From Streptomyces cacaoi (GTDB taxonomy: Bacteria; Actinomycetota; Actinomycetes; Streptomycetales; Streptomycetaceae), in the NCBI RefSeq assembly GCF_006539165.1, contig NZ_BJMM01000015.1, positions 1 through 55,927 on the forward strand: DNA of 55,927 nucleotides. The letters are read 5' to 3'. The notes under the pieces are model-generated. The model ran no database searches and was not told the origin of the DNA. It saw nothing but the letters and a program-made list of their open reading frames with translations. Made by a program: the position numbers and the translations under genes. Shown in pieces: positions 32,993 through 40,955 of this stretch (position 1 is its first letter; each line of letters opens with the position of its first letter).

Positions 32993-33047
32993 ATCACCTG
33001 TACCAGGCGGGGCCGTCCGGCCGAGCGGGCCGGAGGGAGGAGGCGCC

Positions 33048-33902
33048 ATGGCGGGGCAGGAGTGGCGGCGGGAGCTGGCCCGGTTCCTGCGGGACCGCCG
33101 GGAGGCGCTGTCGCCGCGCGCGCTGGGCGTCGTGGAGACGGAGGCGCCGCGCCGCACGCCGGGGCTGCGGCGTGAGGAGGTCGCGGAGCTGGCGCACATG
33201 TCGGTGGACTACTACACCCGGCTGGAGCAGGCGCGCGGGCCCCGGCCGTCGCCGCGGATCCTGGACGGGCTGGCCCGGGCGCTGCGGCTGGCGCCCGCCG
33301 AGCGCAGCCATCTGTTCCGGCTGGCCGGGGCGACGGGGCCGCCGCCCGCCGACGGTGCGGTGCGGCGGGTGCGCCCGCACGTGGCGGCGATGCTGGAGCG
33401 GCTGCCGGGCACGGCGGCGATCGTCACGGACGCCGTCTACGACGTGGTCGCCTGCAACCCGCCGGCTGCCGCCCTGCTCGGGGACGACCTGCGGGACGGC
33501 GGGGCCAATCTGGCCCGGCGCCGCTTCCTGGGACGGGGGCGGCTGTACGAGAGTTCGGGGGCCGAGGAGTTCGCGCACATCGTCGTGGCGCGGCTGCGCA
33601 TGGCCGCCGGGCGCTACCCGCACGACGCGCGGCTGGCCGGGCTGCTGGGCGAACTGCGCGCCGGGAGCGAGGAGTTCCGGCAGGTGTGGGAGGCCCGTCC
33701 GGTGCACGCGCCGGGGCACCGGGTCAAGACCGTCGAACATCCGGTGGCGGGCAGACTGCGGCTCAACTGCGATGTGCTGCTGGTACCCGAGGACGACCAG
33801 CAGGTGGTGCTGATCACCGGGGACCCGGGCTCACCGTCCGCGCGGGCGCTGGACGACCTCGCGAACCGGCGGGCCCGGTACGGAAGTCCGTGCGGTGCCT
33901 GA
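33048..33902 (+). CDS. XRE-family regulator with MmyB-like ligand domain
   Basis: 284 residues, normal size for the family. HTH at about 5-70: ELARFLRDRREALSPRALGV, then TPGLRREEVAELAHMSVDYY and TRLEQARGPRPSPRILDGLA. MmyB_LBD at about 105-270: AAIVTDAVYDVVACNPPAAA, FAHIVVARLRMAAGRYPHDA and HPVAGRLRLNCDVLLVPEDD. The domain binds a fatty-acid-like ligand in the solved member. It probably represses the divergent SDR gene, as such pairs are common in actinobacteria. Start ATG preceded by GGAGGGAGGAGGCGCC. Paralogous to the regulator at 24.3-25.4 kb but lacking its repeat extensions. Confidence 0.92.
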   Translation: MAGQEWRRELARFLRDRREALSPRALGVVETEAPRRTPGLRREEVAELAHMSVDYYTRLEQARGPRPSPRILDGLARALRLAPAERSHLFRLAGATGPPPADGAVRRVRPHVAAMLERLPGTAAIVTDAVYDVVACNPPAAALLGDDLRDGGANLARRRFLGRGRLYESSGAEEFAHIVVARLRMAAGRYPHDARLAGLLGELRAGSEEFRQVWEARPVHAPGHRVKTVEHPVAGRLRLNCDVLLVPEDDQQVVLITGDPGSPSARALDDLANRRARYGSPCGA

Positions 33903-33971
33903 GTCCTCCGTCCGTGGGCAGTACACGCCGCGCTGACCACGCACGGTCAAGGAAGCTGTCACGCTGCGTCC

Positions 33972-34727
33972 ATGACGACAGGGGAGCAGACGGCGGCACG
34001 TGCCGCGCAGCGAACGGCGGCGCCCTCCGTGGGGCAGGGGCCCGCGCGGCGCACGGCGGCGGCCGCGCGGGTCGGCCGGGTGACGGCGGAAATGCGCCTG
34101 ATCGGGGGCGGGTTGCCGGGCCGCGACGGTATCGCGGCGTTCAACCGGATGTATCTCACGGTGACCGAGGAGCTGGAACGGCGGCTCGCAGCCGGGCACT
34201 TCGACGGCCGTACGGCGACCGCCGAGCTGGGCGCGGCGTTCGCTGAGCGTTACCTCGACGCCGTCCGCGCCGACACGGCCGGGCACCGCGCCCCCGCCTG
34301 CTGGCGTCCGCTGTTCCGGATGCGCCGCCATCCCGCCGTGCACCCGTTCCAGTTCGCGCTGGCGGGCCTCAACGCGCACCTCGGCCACGATCTGCCGCTC
34401 GCGCTCTTCGACACCTGCCGCGCCCTGGACCTGCTCCCCGACGAGCTGGAAGGGGACTTCGAACGGATCGGCGACCTGCTGACCGGGCTGGAGGAGCGCA
34501 TCCGCGAGGATCTGATGCCCGGCCCCGATCTGCTGGACGTCGCCGACCCGCTGACGCATCTGGCCGGTTCGTGGTCGCCCGAGCGGGCGCGCGGCGGCGC
34601 GTGGGCGGCCTTCCGCGGGCTGTGGGCGCTGCGGGCGTTCGCGCCGCTGCTGGAGGAGGCCGCCGAGGGCCTGGACGCCACCGTCGGCTTCGCCGGCCGC
34701 TGTCTGCTGACCCCGCTGCGGAGCTGA
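33972..34727 (+). CDS. DUF5995 family protein
   Basis: 251 residues. After a low-complexity first 35 residues, the helical body shows VTAEMRLIGGGLPGRDGIAA, FNRMYLTVTEELERRLAAGH, AERYLDAVRA and the signature FQFALAGLNAHLGHDLPLAL. LNAHIxxDL is the hallmark of DUF5995. The conserved His residues suggest a metal site, but function is not established. Cytoplasmic, no signal. Gap of 69 bp to the MmyB gene, same strand; cotranscription is possible. Confidence 0.83.
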   Translation: MTTGEQTAARAAQRTAAPSVGQGPARRTAAAARVGRVTAEMRLIGGGLPGRDGIAAFNRMYLTVTEELERRLAAGHFDGRTATAELGAAFAERYLDAVRADTAGHRAPACWRPLFRMRRHPAVHPFQFALAGLNAHLGHDLPLALFDTCRALDLLPDELEGDFERIGDLLTGLEERIREDLMPGPDLLDVADPLTHLAGSWSPERARGGAWAAFRGLWALRAFAPLLEEAAEGLDATVGFAGRCLLTPLRS

Positions 34728-34757
34728 GCCGCGCGGCGGGCCGGGCCGGAACGGCCG

Positions 34758-34793
34758 GGCGGCGGAAGCGGGGCATCGGCCGCCTCCGCCGCC
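34758..34793. terminator. Hairpin between convergent genes
   Basis: GGCGGCGGA (34758-34766) pairs with TCCGCCGCC (34785-34793), 18-nt loop. It sits between the DUF5995 stop (34727) and the lipoprotein stop (34821). Modest stem; call tentative. Confidence 0.45.
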
Positions 34794-34820
34794 CCGGTAC
34801 CGGGGCTTCCCGGCGTCCGG

Positions 34821-35489
34821 TCAGCCGATGTTGAAGGCGAAGTCGGTCACGTACCAGGCGTCCTTGATCTTCGCCGACGTGAACTTGACGTCGAGCTGGT
34901 CCTCCGTCACTCCGGTGGAGTTGGACACGATGATCTTGTCCAGGCTCTTGCCGTCCACGGTGACCTTGTCGGCCGGGATCACGGCCTTGCCGCCGTTCGC
35001 CGGCACCTGGGCGGCCTCCACCTTCGGGTTGTCCGACGGAGGCTTCGGCGAGAACGCCTCACGGAACCGCCCCACGCCCTTCTGCATCTTCTGCACGTCG
35101 GGCGCACCGCTGTTGCACCGCTCGGGCGAGCCGACCTTCGCCGGGGCCGACCCCTTCGCCGGCTCCGCCATCACCAGGCACGCCTCCTTCGGCTTGCCCT
35201 TGACGATGGCGCCGACCCAGCTCGCCACCGCTTCCTGGGGGGAGGACTGCTTCACCTGCGGGCCCCCGCCGATCCCGGAACCGCCGCCGCCCTGCTGGTC
35301 GTTCTTGCCGCCGTCGTCGCTCTTGCCGCCGGAGTCCTGCCCGGCCGAGCTGCTCTCCGCGGGCTTCTTGTCCCCCGACTTGTCGCCGGAGTCGCCGTCG
35401 CTGGAGCATCCGGTGACGCCCATGACCGCCGCCGCCATCGCGACCGAAGCCACGAGACCGAGGGTCTTCTTCCTGCCACTGCCTGTCAT
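34821..35489 (-). CDS. Putative lipoprotein
   Basis: 222 residues from ATG at 35489 (GGAAAGG about 8 bases upstream; the upstream ATG at 35516 has no such site). Signal peptide GRKKTLGLVASVAMAAAVMG ends in lipobox V-T-G-C28. A Ser/Asp/Gly/Lys-rich tether (29-85) precedes a compact domain (about 90-222): SSPQEAVASWVGAIVKGKPK, EACLVMAEPA, CNSGAPDVQKMQKGVGRFRE and ITVSNSTGVTEDQLDVKFT-like strands ending DAWYVTDFAFNIG. Two Cys (EACLV, ERCNS) may form a disulfide. The fold suggests an NTF2- or DUF4878-like extracytoplasmic domain. Anchored outside the membrane; role unknown. Confidence 0.8.
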   Translation of the reverse strand: MTGSGRKKTLGLVASVAMAAAVMGVTGCSSDGDSGDKSGDKKPAESSSAGQDSGGKSDDGGKNDQQGGGGSGIGGGPQVKQSSPQEAVASWVGAIVKGKPKEACLVMAEPAKGSAPAKVGSPERCNSGAPDVQKMQKGVGRFREAFSPKPPSDNPKVEAAQVPANGGKAVIPADKVTVDGKSLDKIIVSNSTGVTEDQLDVKFTSAKIKDAWYVTDFAFNIG

Positions 35490-35638
35490 TCCGACGGCCT
35501 TTCCACGGGTGTCCATGTGCCAAGGCGCGGGCCGACCCCGCGCCATGCCGGGGCACCCTATCGAACAGCGACAACGGGGCTGACGGATCATGTGAGTTGA
35601 CGAGGTCGGGACCGGTGATCGAACGCGTCACATGGGTT

Positions 35639-35693
35639 AGCTTCTGACGACACGCACTACGCGCACACACGCGAGTGCGCCGCTACAGAAGCT
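35639..35693. promoter_or_regulatory. Nested inverted repeat upstream of the LLM oxidoreductase
   Basis: Outer arms AGCTTCTG (35639-35646) / CAGAAGCT (35686-35693); inner arms CGCACT (35653-35658) / AGTGCG (35674-35679), with a further GCG/CGC pair. It lies 67 bp before the LLM gene start, in the divergent spacer shared with the lipoprotein gene. Could be an operator pair or an RNA hairpin in the leader. Confidence 0.5.
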
Positions 35694-35759
35694 GCTCACC
35701 GATCACCCCGGCGGGCCCGCCACCGTGCCGTCCCGCCGGCCGGCTCAGGAGGCGCGTGC

Positions 35760-36686
35760 ATGACCATCAGACTCGGCTTCGGACTCCCGCAAACCGGCTC
35801 CTACGACCTGCGTACCGATGTGACGACCGCCGCGCGCGCCGCCGAGGAGGCGGGCTACGACAGCGTCTGGGTGCTGGAGCGGATCATGCGCCCGGAACAG
35901 CCCGTCGACGACATGTACCTCATACCGGGCAAACCCTGGGCCGACTACTTCCGTTCCGTCGCCGACCCGCTCGTCACGCTCTCCCTGGCCGCCGCCGTCA
36001 CCGAGCGGGTGCGGCTCGGCTCGTCGGTGCTGGTCGGCCCGCTGCACCAGCCGTTCCTGCTGGCCCGGGCGCTGGGTTCGCTGGACGCGGCCAGCGGCGG
36101 CCGGGTCGTGGCGGGGCTGGGCTCCGGCTGGTCGCGGGACGAGTACGCGGCGGCCGGCGCCGACCACGCCGCACGCGGCGCCGCGCTCGACGAACTGCTG
36201 GACGTCTGCGAGGCCGTCTGGGGCGCGGACCCCGTCTCCTACGAGGGCACCCGCACCCGCTTCTCACCGTCCGCCGTCGGCCCCAAGCCGGCCGGCCGGA
36301 TACCCGTGCTGCTGGCGGCCGGGAACGACCGCTCGATGCGCCGCCTGGTGCGCCGCGCCGACGGCTGGATGCCCTCCGGCCTGTCGAACGAGCAGGTGGC
36401 GGCGGGCCGCCGCCGGCTGACGGAACTGGCCACGGAGGCCGGCCGCGACCCGTCCGGACTCTCCGTCACACTGCGGGCCTTCCTCGACGTCCGGGACCGT
36501 CCGGTGGACGGCGAACGCGGCCCGTTCCAGGGCAGCGTGGAACAGGTCGCCGAGGACGTCGCGGGCGCGGCCCGCGCGGGCGTCGACGAGATCATCCTCG
36601 ACCAGCAGCTGGCCCACACCGACGTCCAGGACCTCATCGCCCGCGGAAAGGAACTCCGCACCGCGGTACGCGCGACCGGAGCCTGA
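35760..36686 (+). CDS. LLM-class F420-dependent oxidoreductase
   Basis: 308 residues. Luciferase-like TIM barrel: RLGFGLPQTGSYDLRTDVTT, then AEEAGYDSVWVLERIM, RVRLGSSVLVGPLHQPFLLA, GRVVAGLGSGWSRDEYAAAG, and late GRIPVLLAAGNDRSMRRLVR with RADGWMPSGLSNEQVAAGRR. This set matches the TIGR03619-type F420-dependent subfamily rather than FMN monooxygenases, since LGxGSGWxxxEY is characteristic. Uses reduced F420 on an unknown substrate. Start ATG follows AGGAGGCGCGTGC. Monocistronic; ends before a strong terminator. Confidence 0.9.
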   Translation: MTIRLGFGLPQTGSYDLRTDVTTAARAAEEAGYDSVWVLERIMRPEQPVDDMYLIPGKPWADYFRSVADPLVTLSLAAAVTERVRLGSSVLVGPLHQPFLLARALGSLDAASGGRVVAGLGSGWSRDEYAAAGADHAARGAALDELLDVCEAVWGADPVSYEGTRTRFSPSAVGPKPAGRIPVLLAAGNDRSMRRLVRRADGWMPSGLSNEQVAAGRRRLTELATEAGRDPSGLSVTLRAFLDVRDRPVDGERGPFQGSVEQVAEDVAGAARAGVDEIILDQQLAHTDVQDLIARGKELRTAVRATGA

Positions 36687-36727
36687 CCGCACCGGCCGCG
36701 GGCGGAACCCGACGGAACGAGCCGCGG

Positions 36728-36763
36728 GGCCGGGGCCCGCCGGACCGGCGGCGGGCCCCGGCC
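36728..36763. terminator. Bidirectional terminator
   Basis: Perfect 15-bp stem GGCCGGGGCCCGCCG (36728-36742) / CGGCGGGCCCCGGCC (36749-36763), 6-nt loop. Lies 42 bp after the LLM stop and 14 bp after the convergent amine-oxidase stop. Confidence 0.85.
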
Positions 36764-36776
36764 CGGCCGGTCCGGC

Positions 36777-38486
36777 TCAGTCCTCCGGCAGCTTCACCGG
36801 GGCCAGGCGGTCGAAGGCGTCGCCGGGGCCCGGGTTGCCCGGGTCGGTGGCGCCGCCGAGGTGGTGCATGACGCCCCATACGGCGTTCAGCGCGGTCTGC
36901 ACGGCGCCCTCGGCCCAGCCGGCCGTCCAGGAGATGTCGTCACCGGCGAGGAAGAGTCCGCGCCGGTCGGCGGGCAGCTCGTCCTGCACGAAGTGGGTGA
37001 ACAGCCGCCGCTGGTAGCGGTAGTGGCCGGGCAGGTTCGCCTTGAACGCGCCCATGAAGTACGGCTCGTCCTCCCAGGAGACGGTCAGCGGGTTGCCGGT
37101 GATGTGCCGCCGGATGTCGACACCGGGATAGATCTCGCCGAGGGACTTGAGCATGACCTCCAGCCGCTCGCCCGCGTCCAGCGGCAGCCACTTCAGGCTG
37201 TCGTCGCACCACGTGTACGACAGGCACATCACGGCCGGGTCGTCCGGGCCGTTCTCCAGCAGATAGGTGCCGCGCGTCATCCGGTCGGTGAGGGTCATGC
37301 TCATCGTGTCGCGGCCGGTACGCGGATCGGTGTCCCGCCAGAACGGCCGGTCCACGGGCACGAACAGCTTGGACGACTCCATGTAGTGGGTGCGCTCGAC
37401 CGCCGTCCAGTGGTCGATCGGCAGCAGCGCCTCGTCGCACTCGATCCGGCTGAGCAGCAGCCAGGACTGCGCGGTGAACACGGCCGCCCGGTAGGTGCGG
37501 ACGTCACCGCCCGCGTCGGTGACGGTGATGCGGTTGCCCGCGGTGCGATGCAGCCGCGTCACGCCCGGGCGGTGCTTCCCGTCCGGGTGGAGCGCGGCCA
37601 GGCTGGTGCCCTGCGGCCAGTGCACGAGCTTCTCAGGCGCCCGCTCCCACAGCCGCTCGGGCAACTGCCGGCTGCCGCCGACGATCCGGCGGTGGTCGTC
37701 GTCGGCCCCGGTGTAGACGACGCGCAGGATCTCCAGGATCGAGTTGGGGAAGTCGGTGTCCCAGCCGCCCGTGCCGAAGCCGACCTGGCCGAAGATCTCC
37801 CGGTGCCGGAAGGAGGCGAACGCCGGGGAGTCGCACAGGAAGCCGTAGAAGGTCTGGTTGTCGAGCTGCTCGACCAGCCGGGACCAGATCTCCCGGATGC
37901 GCGGCACGTCCCGCTCGCGGATCGCCCGCTGCATCGCGGAGAAGTCGGCGCCCTCCTCCAGACAGGCGTTCCACGCCTCCATGACCCGGTGGTAGACGGG
38001 CGGCAGATCCGCCGGCGTCCGTGCGTAGTGCGACTCGCCCTTGAGATCGACGACCGTCGAAGGGGTGCCGGGCGCCAGCGGGTTGGGGAACGGCGAGGTC
38101 TCCAGCCCGGTCAGATCGAGATAGTGCTGGAGCGCGGTGGAGGACGGCGGGAAGCGCATGGCGCCCATCTCGGCGTACAGGGACGGGTCACCGCCCTCGA
38201 AGCGCTCGGTGCGCAGCCTTCCGCCGAGCCGGTCGGCCTCGTACACCACCGGCTTGAGCCCCATCTTCATCAGCTCGTAGGCCGTCACCAGCCCGGACAG
38301 GCCGCCGCCGATGACGGCCACCTCGGTGCCGTGCGCGGTGGCGGGCACCGAGCCGAGACCGGCGGGGTGGCCGAGGAAGTCGTCGTAGGCGAACGGGAAG
38401 TCGGGCCCGAACATCGTCAACGGGCGCTCGCCGGGCCGCTCTTCGGGGCGCTCTGCGGACACGGCGGTGGGCACGGTGGAGGTCAT
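36777..38486 (-). CDS. Flavin monoamine / L-amino-acid oxidase family protein
   Basis: 569 residues from ATG at 38486 (GGAGCG upstream). FAD-binding VAVIGGGLSGLVTAYELMKM at about 53, YEADRLGGRLRTERF (GG-doublet) and C-terminal LFLAGDDISWTAGWAEGAVQ, the FAD pyrophosphate/isoalloxazine motif. The pattern and length fit bacterial flavin amine oxidases that oxidise aromatic amino acids (tryptophan 2-monooxygenase / L-amino-acid oxidase branch). The middle (about 150-400) is the substrate domain and gives no firm substrate. No signal peptide. A sigma-70-type promoter is visible at 38613-38641. Would release peroxide if an oxidase. Confidence 0.88.
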   Translation of the reverse strand: MTSTVPTAVSAERPEERPGERPLTMFGPDFPFAYDDFLGHPAGLGSVPATAHGTEVAVIGGGLSGLVTAYELMKMGLKPVVYEADRLGGRLRTERFEGGDPSLYAEMGAMRFPPSSTALQHYLDLTGLETSPFPNPLAPGTPSTVVDLKGESHYARTPADLPPVYHRVMEAWNACLEEGADFSAMQRAIRERDVPRIREIWSRLVEQLDNQTFYGFLCDSPAFASFRHREIFGQVGFGTGGWDTDFPNSILEILRVVYTGADDDHRRIVGGSRQLPERLWERAPEKLVHWPQGTSLAALHPDGKHRPGVTRLHRTAGNRITVTDAGGDVRTYRAAVFTAQSWLLLSRIECDEALLPIDHWTAVERTHYMESSKLFVPVDRPFWRDTDPRTGRDTMSMTLTDRMTRGTYLLENGPDDPAVMCLSYTWCDDSLKWLPLDAGERLEVMLKSLGEIYPGVDIRRHITGNPLTVSWEDEPYFMGAFKANLPGHYRYQRRLFTHFVQDELPADRRGLFLAGDDISWTAGWAEGAVQTALNAVWGVMHHLGGATDPGNPGPGDAFDRLAPVKLPED

Positions 38487-38843
38487 GCGGGATCGCTCCT
38501 GATCAGGGTTCGGTCGGGGAGCCTCGGCAGGCGGCACGGCAGCGCCGGAAGCACCCGCGATGCCTGGGGCTCCCGGCGGCACGGCAGGACGGCCGCACAG
38601 CGCGTGCATATGACGCTACGTGCGGCGCACAGGGCCGACAAGGCTGATCATTTGCACGCCGCCGACGGTCCGTTGCGCACATCCGGCCCGGAACAGCGAT
38701 CCGTTGCGCGATCCACCGCGCGCCCCTCGCGTCGTCCACCCGCCCGCCTCCCGGTCCCTCCGGGCCGTCTCCCCGGCGCGGCCGGGCGGCTGCGAGAGTA
38801 GGGGCGTCCCGAAGCCGCCCCGCGGAGAAAAGAGGTCCCGGAC
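38487..38843. other. Divergent spacer with a good minus-strand promoter
   Basis: 357 bp between the amine oxidase and the maltokinase-cap protein. Holds the promoter at 38613-38641 and a 9-bp direct repeat CCGTTGCGC (38670-38678 and 38701-38709) of unknown meaning. Nothing else recognised. Confidence 0.6.
38613..38641 (-). promoter_or_regulatory. Promoter of the amine-oxidase gene
   Basis: On the minus strand TTGTCG (38641-38636), 17-bp spacer, TAGCGT (38618-38613): close to the housekeeping consensus. Predicted start near 38606, giving a leader of about 120 nt before the ATG at 38486. Confidence 0.6.
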
Positions 38844-39518
38844 ATGGCCGTCGTACACCGCACCGTCCTCAAGCCGACCAAGCTCGAACTGCTCGGCGCC
38901 TGGCTGCCGTCCCGCCCCTGGTACCGGGGAGCGGAGGACGGGCCGCGCCTGGCCAGGGCGGGCGGGTTCCGGCTGGACGATCCGGAGGGCGAGGTGGGCA
39001 TCGAGTTCATCGTGGCCACCGACACCTCAGGGCCCCGCCCGGCCACCTATCTGCTGCCCCTCACCTACCGCGGCGCCCCGCTCGACGGCGCCGAGGACGC
39101 CCTCGTCGGCACCATGGAACACGGGGTGCTCGGGCGGCGCTGGGCCTACGACGGCTGCCACGACCCGGTGCTCGTCGCCCAGTTGACGGCCCTGATCGCC
39201 GGCCGGGCACAGGCCCAGGACCAGGGCATCAGCGACACCCCGGACCCGGAGGTCACCGCCTCCCACACCGACGGCACCGCCGTCCCCGCGGACCTCGCGG
39301 ACGCCGCCGACGACCGGGACGGCACGGTGCTGACCGCGCCGGACGGCGCCACCCTCCGGCTCCACCGGGTCCTGGAGCCCGCCGGGGACGCCCCGGCCCC
39401 CGCCTCCGACGAGACACCCGCCGGCGCCGTCGGCCATGTCACCGGCGCCTGGGAGACGGCGGACGGCACCCCGGCCCGCGCCGTGTTCGCCGTCCTGCGC
39501 CCGGGCGCCGGCGCGTAG
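38844..39518 (+). CDS. Maltokinase N-terminal cap-like (CG0192-type) protein
   Basis: 224 residues. VVHRTVLKPTKLELLGAWLP, WYRGAEDGP, FRLDDPEGEVGIEFIVATDT, YLLPLTYRGAPLDGAEDALV and GTMEHGVLGRRWAYDGCHDP form the cap domain that precedes the kinase in maltokinase (Pep2/Mak). Here it stands alone, as in the CG0192-related family, so it is not itself a kinase. Databases often mislabel it a glucan-branching protein. The C-terminal 90 residues are Asp/Ala/Pro-rich. Role unknown; possibly binds a sugar-metabolism enzyme. Start chosen at ATG after AGAAAAGAGGTCCCGG. Confidence 0.82.
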   Translation: MAVVHRTVLKPTKLELLGAWLPSRPWYRGAEDGPRLARAGGFRLDDPEGEVGIEFIVATDTSGPRPATYLLPLTYRGAPLDGAEDALVGTMEHGVLGRRWAYDGCHDPVLVAQLTALIAGRAQAQDQGISDTPDPEVTASHTDGTAVPADLADAADDRDGTVLTAPDGATLRLHRVLEPAGDAPAPASDETPAGAVGHVTGAWETADGTPARAVFAVLRPGAGA

Positions 39519-39629
39519 GCCCGGCCGCCTAAATTCGGCCGCCGCGCCGCGCGCTCGACTCCCGGGGCCCGGTAGCCGATTCCGGGAGCCGGGCGCTCGG
39601 CTGCCGTTCCCCGGCGGGACCGCCGGCGC

Positions 39630-40088
39630 TCACTCCCGGGGCGGCCCCGCCAGGGAACGGCGGACGAGCGGGGAGAGGACGAGGACGGACTTGGTGCGCT
39701 CGACGAACGGCTCGCCCGCGATGCGCTCCAGCACCCGCTCGAAGTGCCGCATGTCGGAGGCGAAGACCTGCACCAGGGCGTCGGCCTCCCCCGTCACCGT
39801 CGAGGCGGAGGCCACCTCCGGGTAGCCGGACAGCACCCTTTCGAGATCCTCGGGCGAGGTACGGGAGCGGCAGTACACCTCGATGAACCCCTCGGTGCGC
39901 CAGCCCAGGGCCGCCGGGTCCACCCGCACGGTGAAACCGGTCAGGGCGCCCTCGGCCCGCAGCCGGTCCACTCTGCGCTTGACGGCCGGGGCCGACAGCC
40001 CCACCTCGGCGCCGATGTCGGCGTAGGTACGGCGGGCGTCCTCGGCGAGGGCATGGACGATGCGCTGGTCGAGATCGTTCAGTGGCAC
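39630..40088 (-). CDS. Lrp/AsnC-family regulator
   Basis: 152 residues, standard size. N-terminal HTH LNDLDQRIVHALAEDARRTY with ADIGAEVGLSAPAVKRRVDR; C-terminal RAM (AsnC) domain: GFTVRVDPAALGWRTEGFIE and VTGEADALVQVFASDMRHFE, with the turn SGYPEVASASTVTGEAD that usually binds the amino-acid effector. Feast/famine-type control of amino-acid genes; the nearby amine oxidase is one possible target (inference only). Monocistronic; the methyltransferase gene upstream on the same strand ends 63 bp away. Confidence 0.92.
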   Translation of the reverse strand: MPLNDLDQRIVHALAEDARRTYADIGAEVGLSAPAVKRRVDRLRAEGALTGFTVRVDPAALGWRTEGFIEVYCRSRTSPEDLERVLSGYPEVASASTVTGEADALVQVFASDMRHFERVLERIAGEPFVERTKSVLVLSPLVRRSLAGPPRE

Positions 40089-40151
40089 CCGTGCAGTACA
40101 CCACGGGGCGCGGGCGGGCCCGGCGGCCCGCCCGGGCCCCGGAGCGCACCG

Positions 40152-40874
40152 TCAGCGGGCGGGCACGGCCCGCGCCCAGTCGTGCCGGTCGGTCAGCCAG
40201 CGGTCCAGCGCCAGACCGGCCTCGGCCAGCGCCCCGGCGAACTCCGGCTCGGACATCCGCCGCGCGTAGTAGGTCTGGGTCCACTCCATACGGCGCCCCG
40301 CCGCCGGATCCTCGAACAGGTAGTGCACCTCGTGCCGGACGACGCCGTCGCCCAGGTCCTCCACGGCGGTCGTCGTGAGGGTCATGCCGCCGCCGACCCG
40401 CCGCCCGCTGCCGGGCGGCCCGTCCGGCTGCCGCGCCGCGTGCTGCCGCTGGACGACGACGCAGCCGTCGGCGGCCACATGCCGGGCGCAGGTCGCCAAC
40501 AGCCCGGCGCGCAGCGCCGGATCGGGGGCGTCGACGAGGAACGAGGCGAGGGTGACGACATCGAAACGGCGGCCCAGATCCAGCCCCTCGACGGGGGCGT
40601 GCACCAGCTCCGCGTCCTCGATCCGGTCGAGCATGCCCCGGGACTCGTCGACGGCGGTCACCCGGAAGCCGCTGCGGACCAGCGGGCCCGTCATCCGGCC
40701 CGCGCCGGCGCCCAGTTCGAGCAGGCGCAGACCGCGCGGAGCGGCGACGGCGGAGGCGATGACGGCGGACTCCCCCATGTCGGGCAGGCGCGCGTACATC
40801 TCGACCGCGCAGCCGTCCGGGGTGATCGCGCCGGGACCTGTACCGCTGTTGGCATCACGCGTGTACGTCGTCAT
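40152..40874 (-). CDS. Class I SAM-dependent methyltransferase
   Basis: 240 residues. Motif I GLRLLELGAGAGRMTGPLVR (about 47-66), motif II VTAVDESRGMLDRIEDAELV, and FDVVTLASFLVDAPDPALRA as the post-II strand. The C-terminal part (RRVGGGMTLTTTAVEDLGDG, then HYLFEDPAAGRRMEWTQTYY) is a beta insert like that of small-molecule methyltransferases of the Methyltransf_25/11 group. Substrate unknown. It lies between the Lrp gene (63 bp) and guaB1 (81 bp), all on the minus strand. Confidence 0.88.
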   Translation of the reverse strand: MTTYTRDANSGTGPGAITPDGCAVEMYARLPDMGESAVIASAVAAPRGLRLLELGAGAGRMTGPLVRSGFRVTAVDESRGMLDRIEDAELVHAPVEGLDLGRRFDVVTLASFLVDAPDPALRAGLLATCARHVAADGCVVVQRQHAARQPDGPPGSGRRVGGGMTLTTTAVEDLGDGVVRHEVHYLFEDPAAGRRMEWTQTYYARRMSEPEFAGALAEAGLALDRWLTDRHDWARAVPAR

Positions 40875-40955
40875 GCCGTCATCCGAACACGGCCGCGACG
40901 GCCGCGGAAGACCGCGCCGGGGCCGCCGTGGCCGCCCCGGCCGGAAGTCCGCGCG

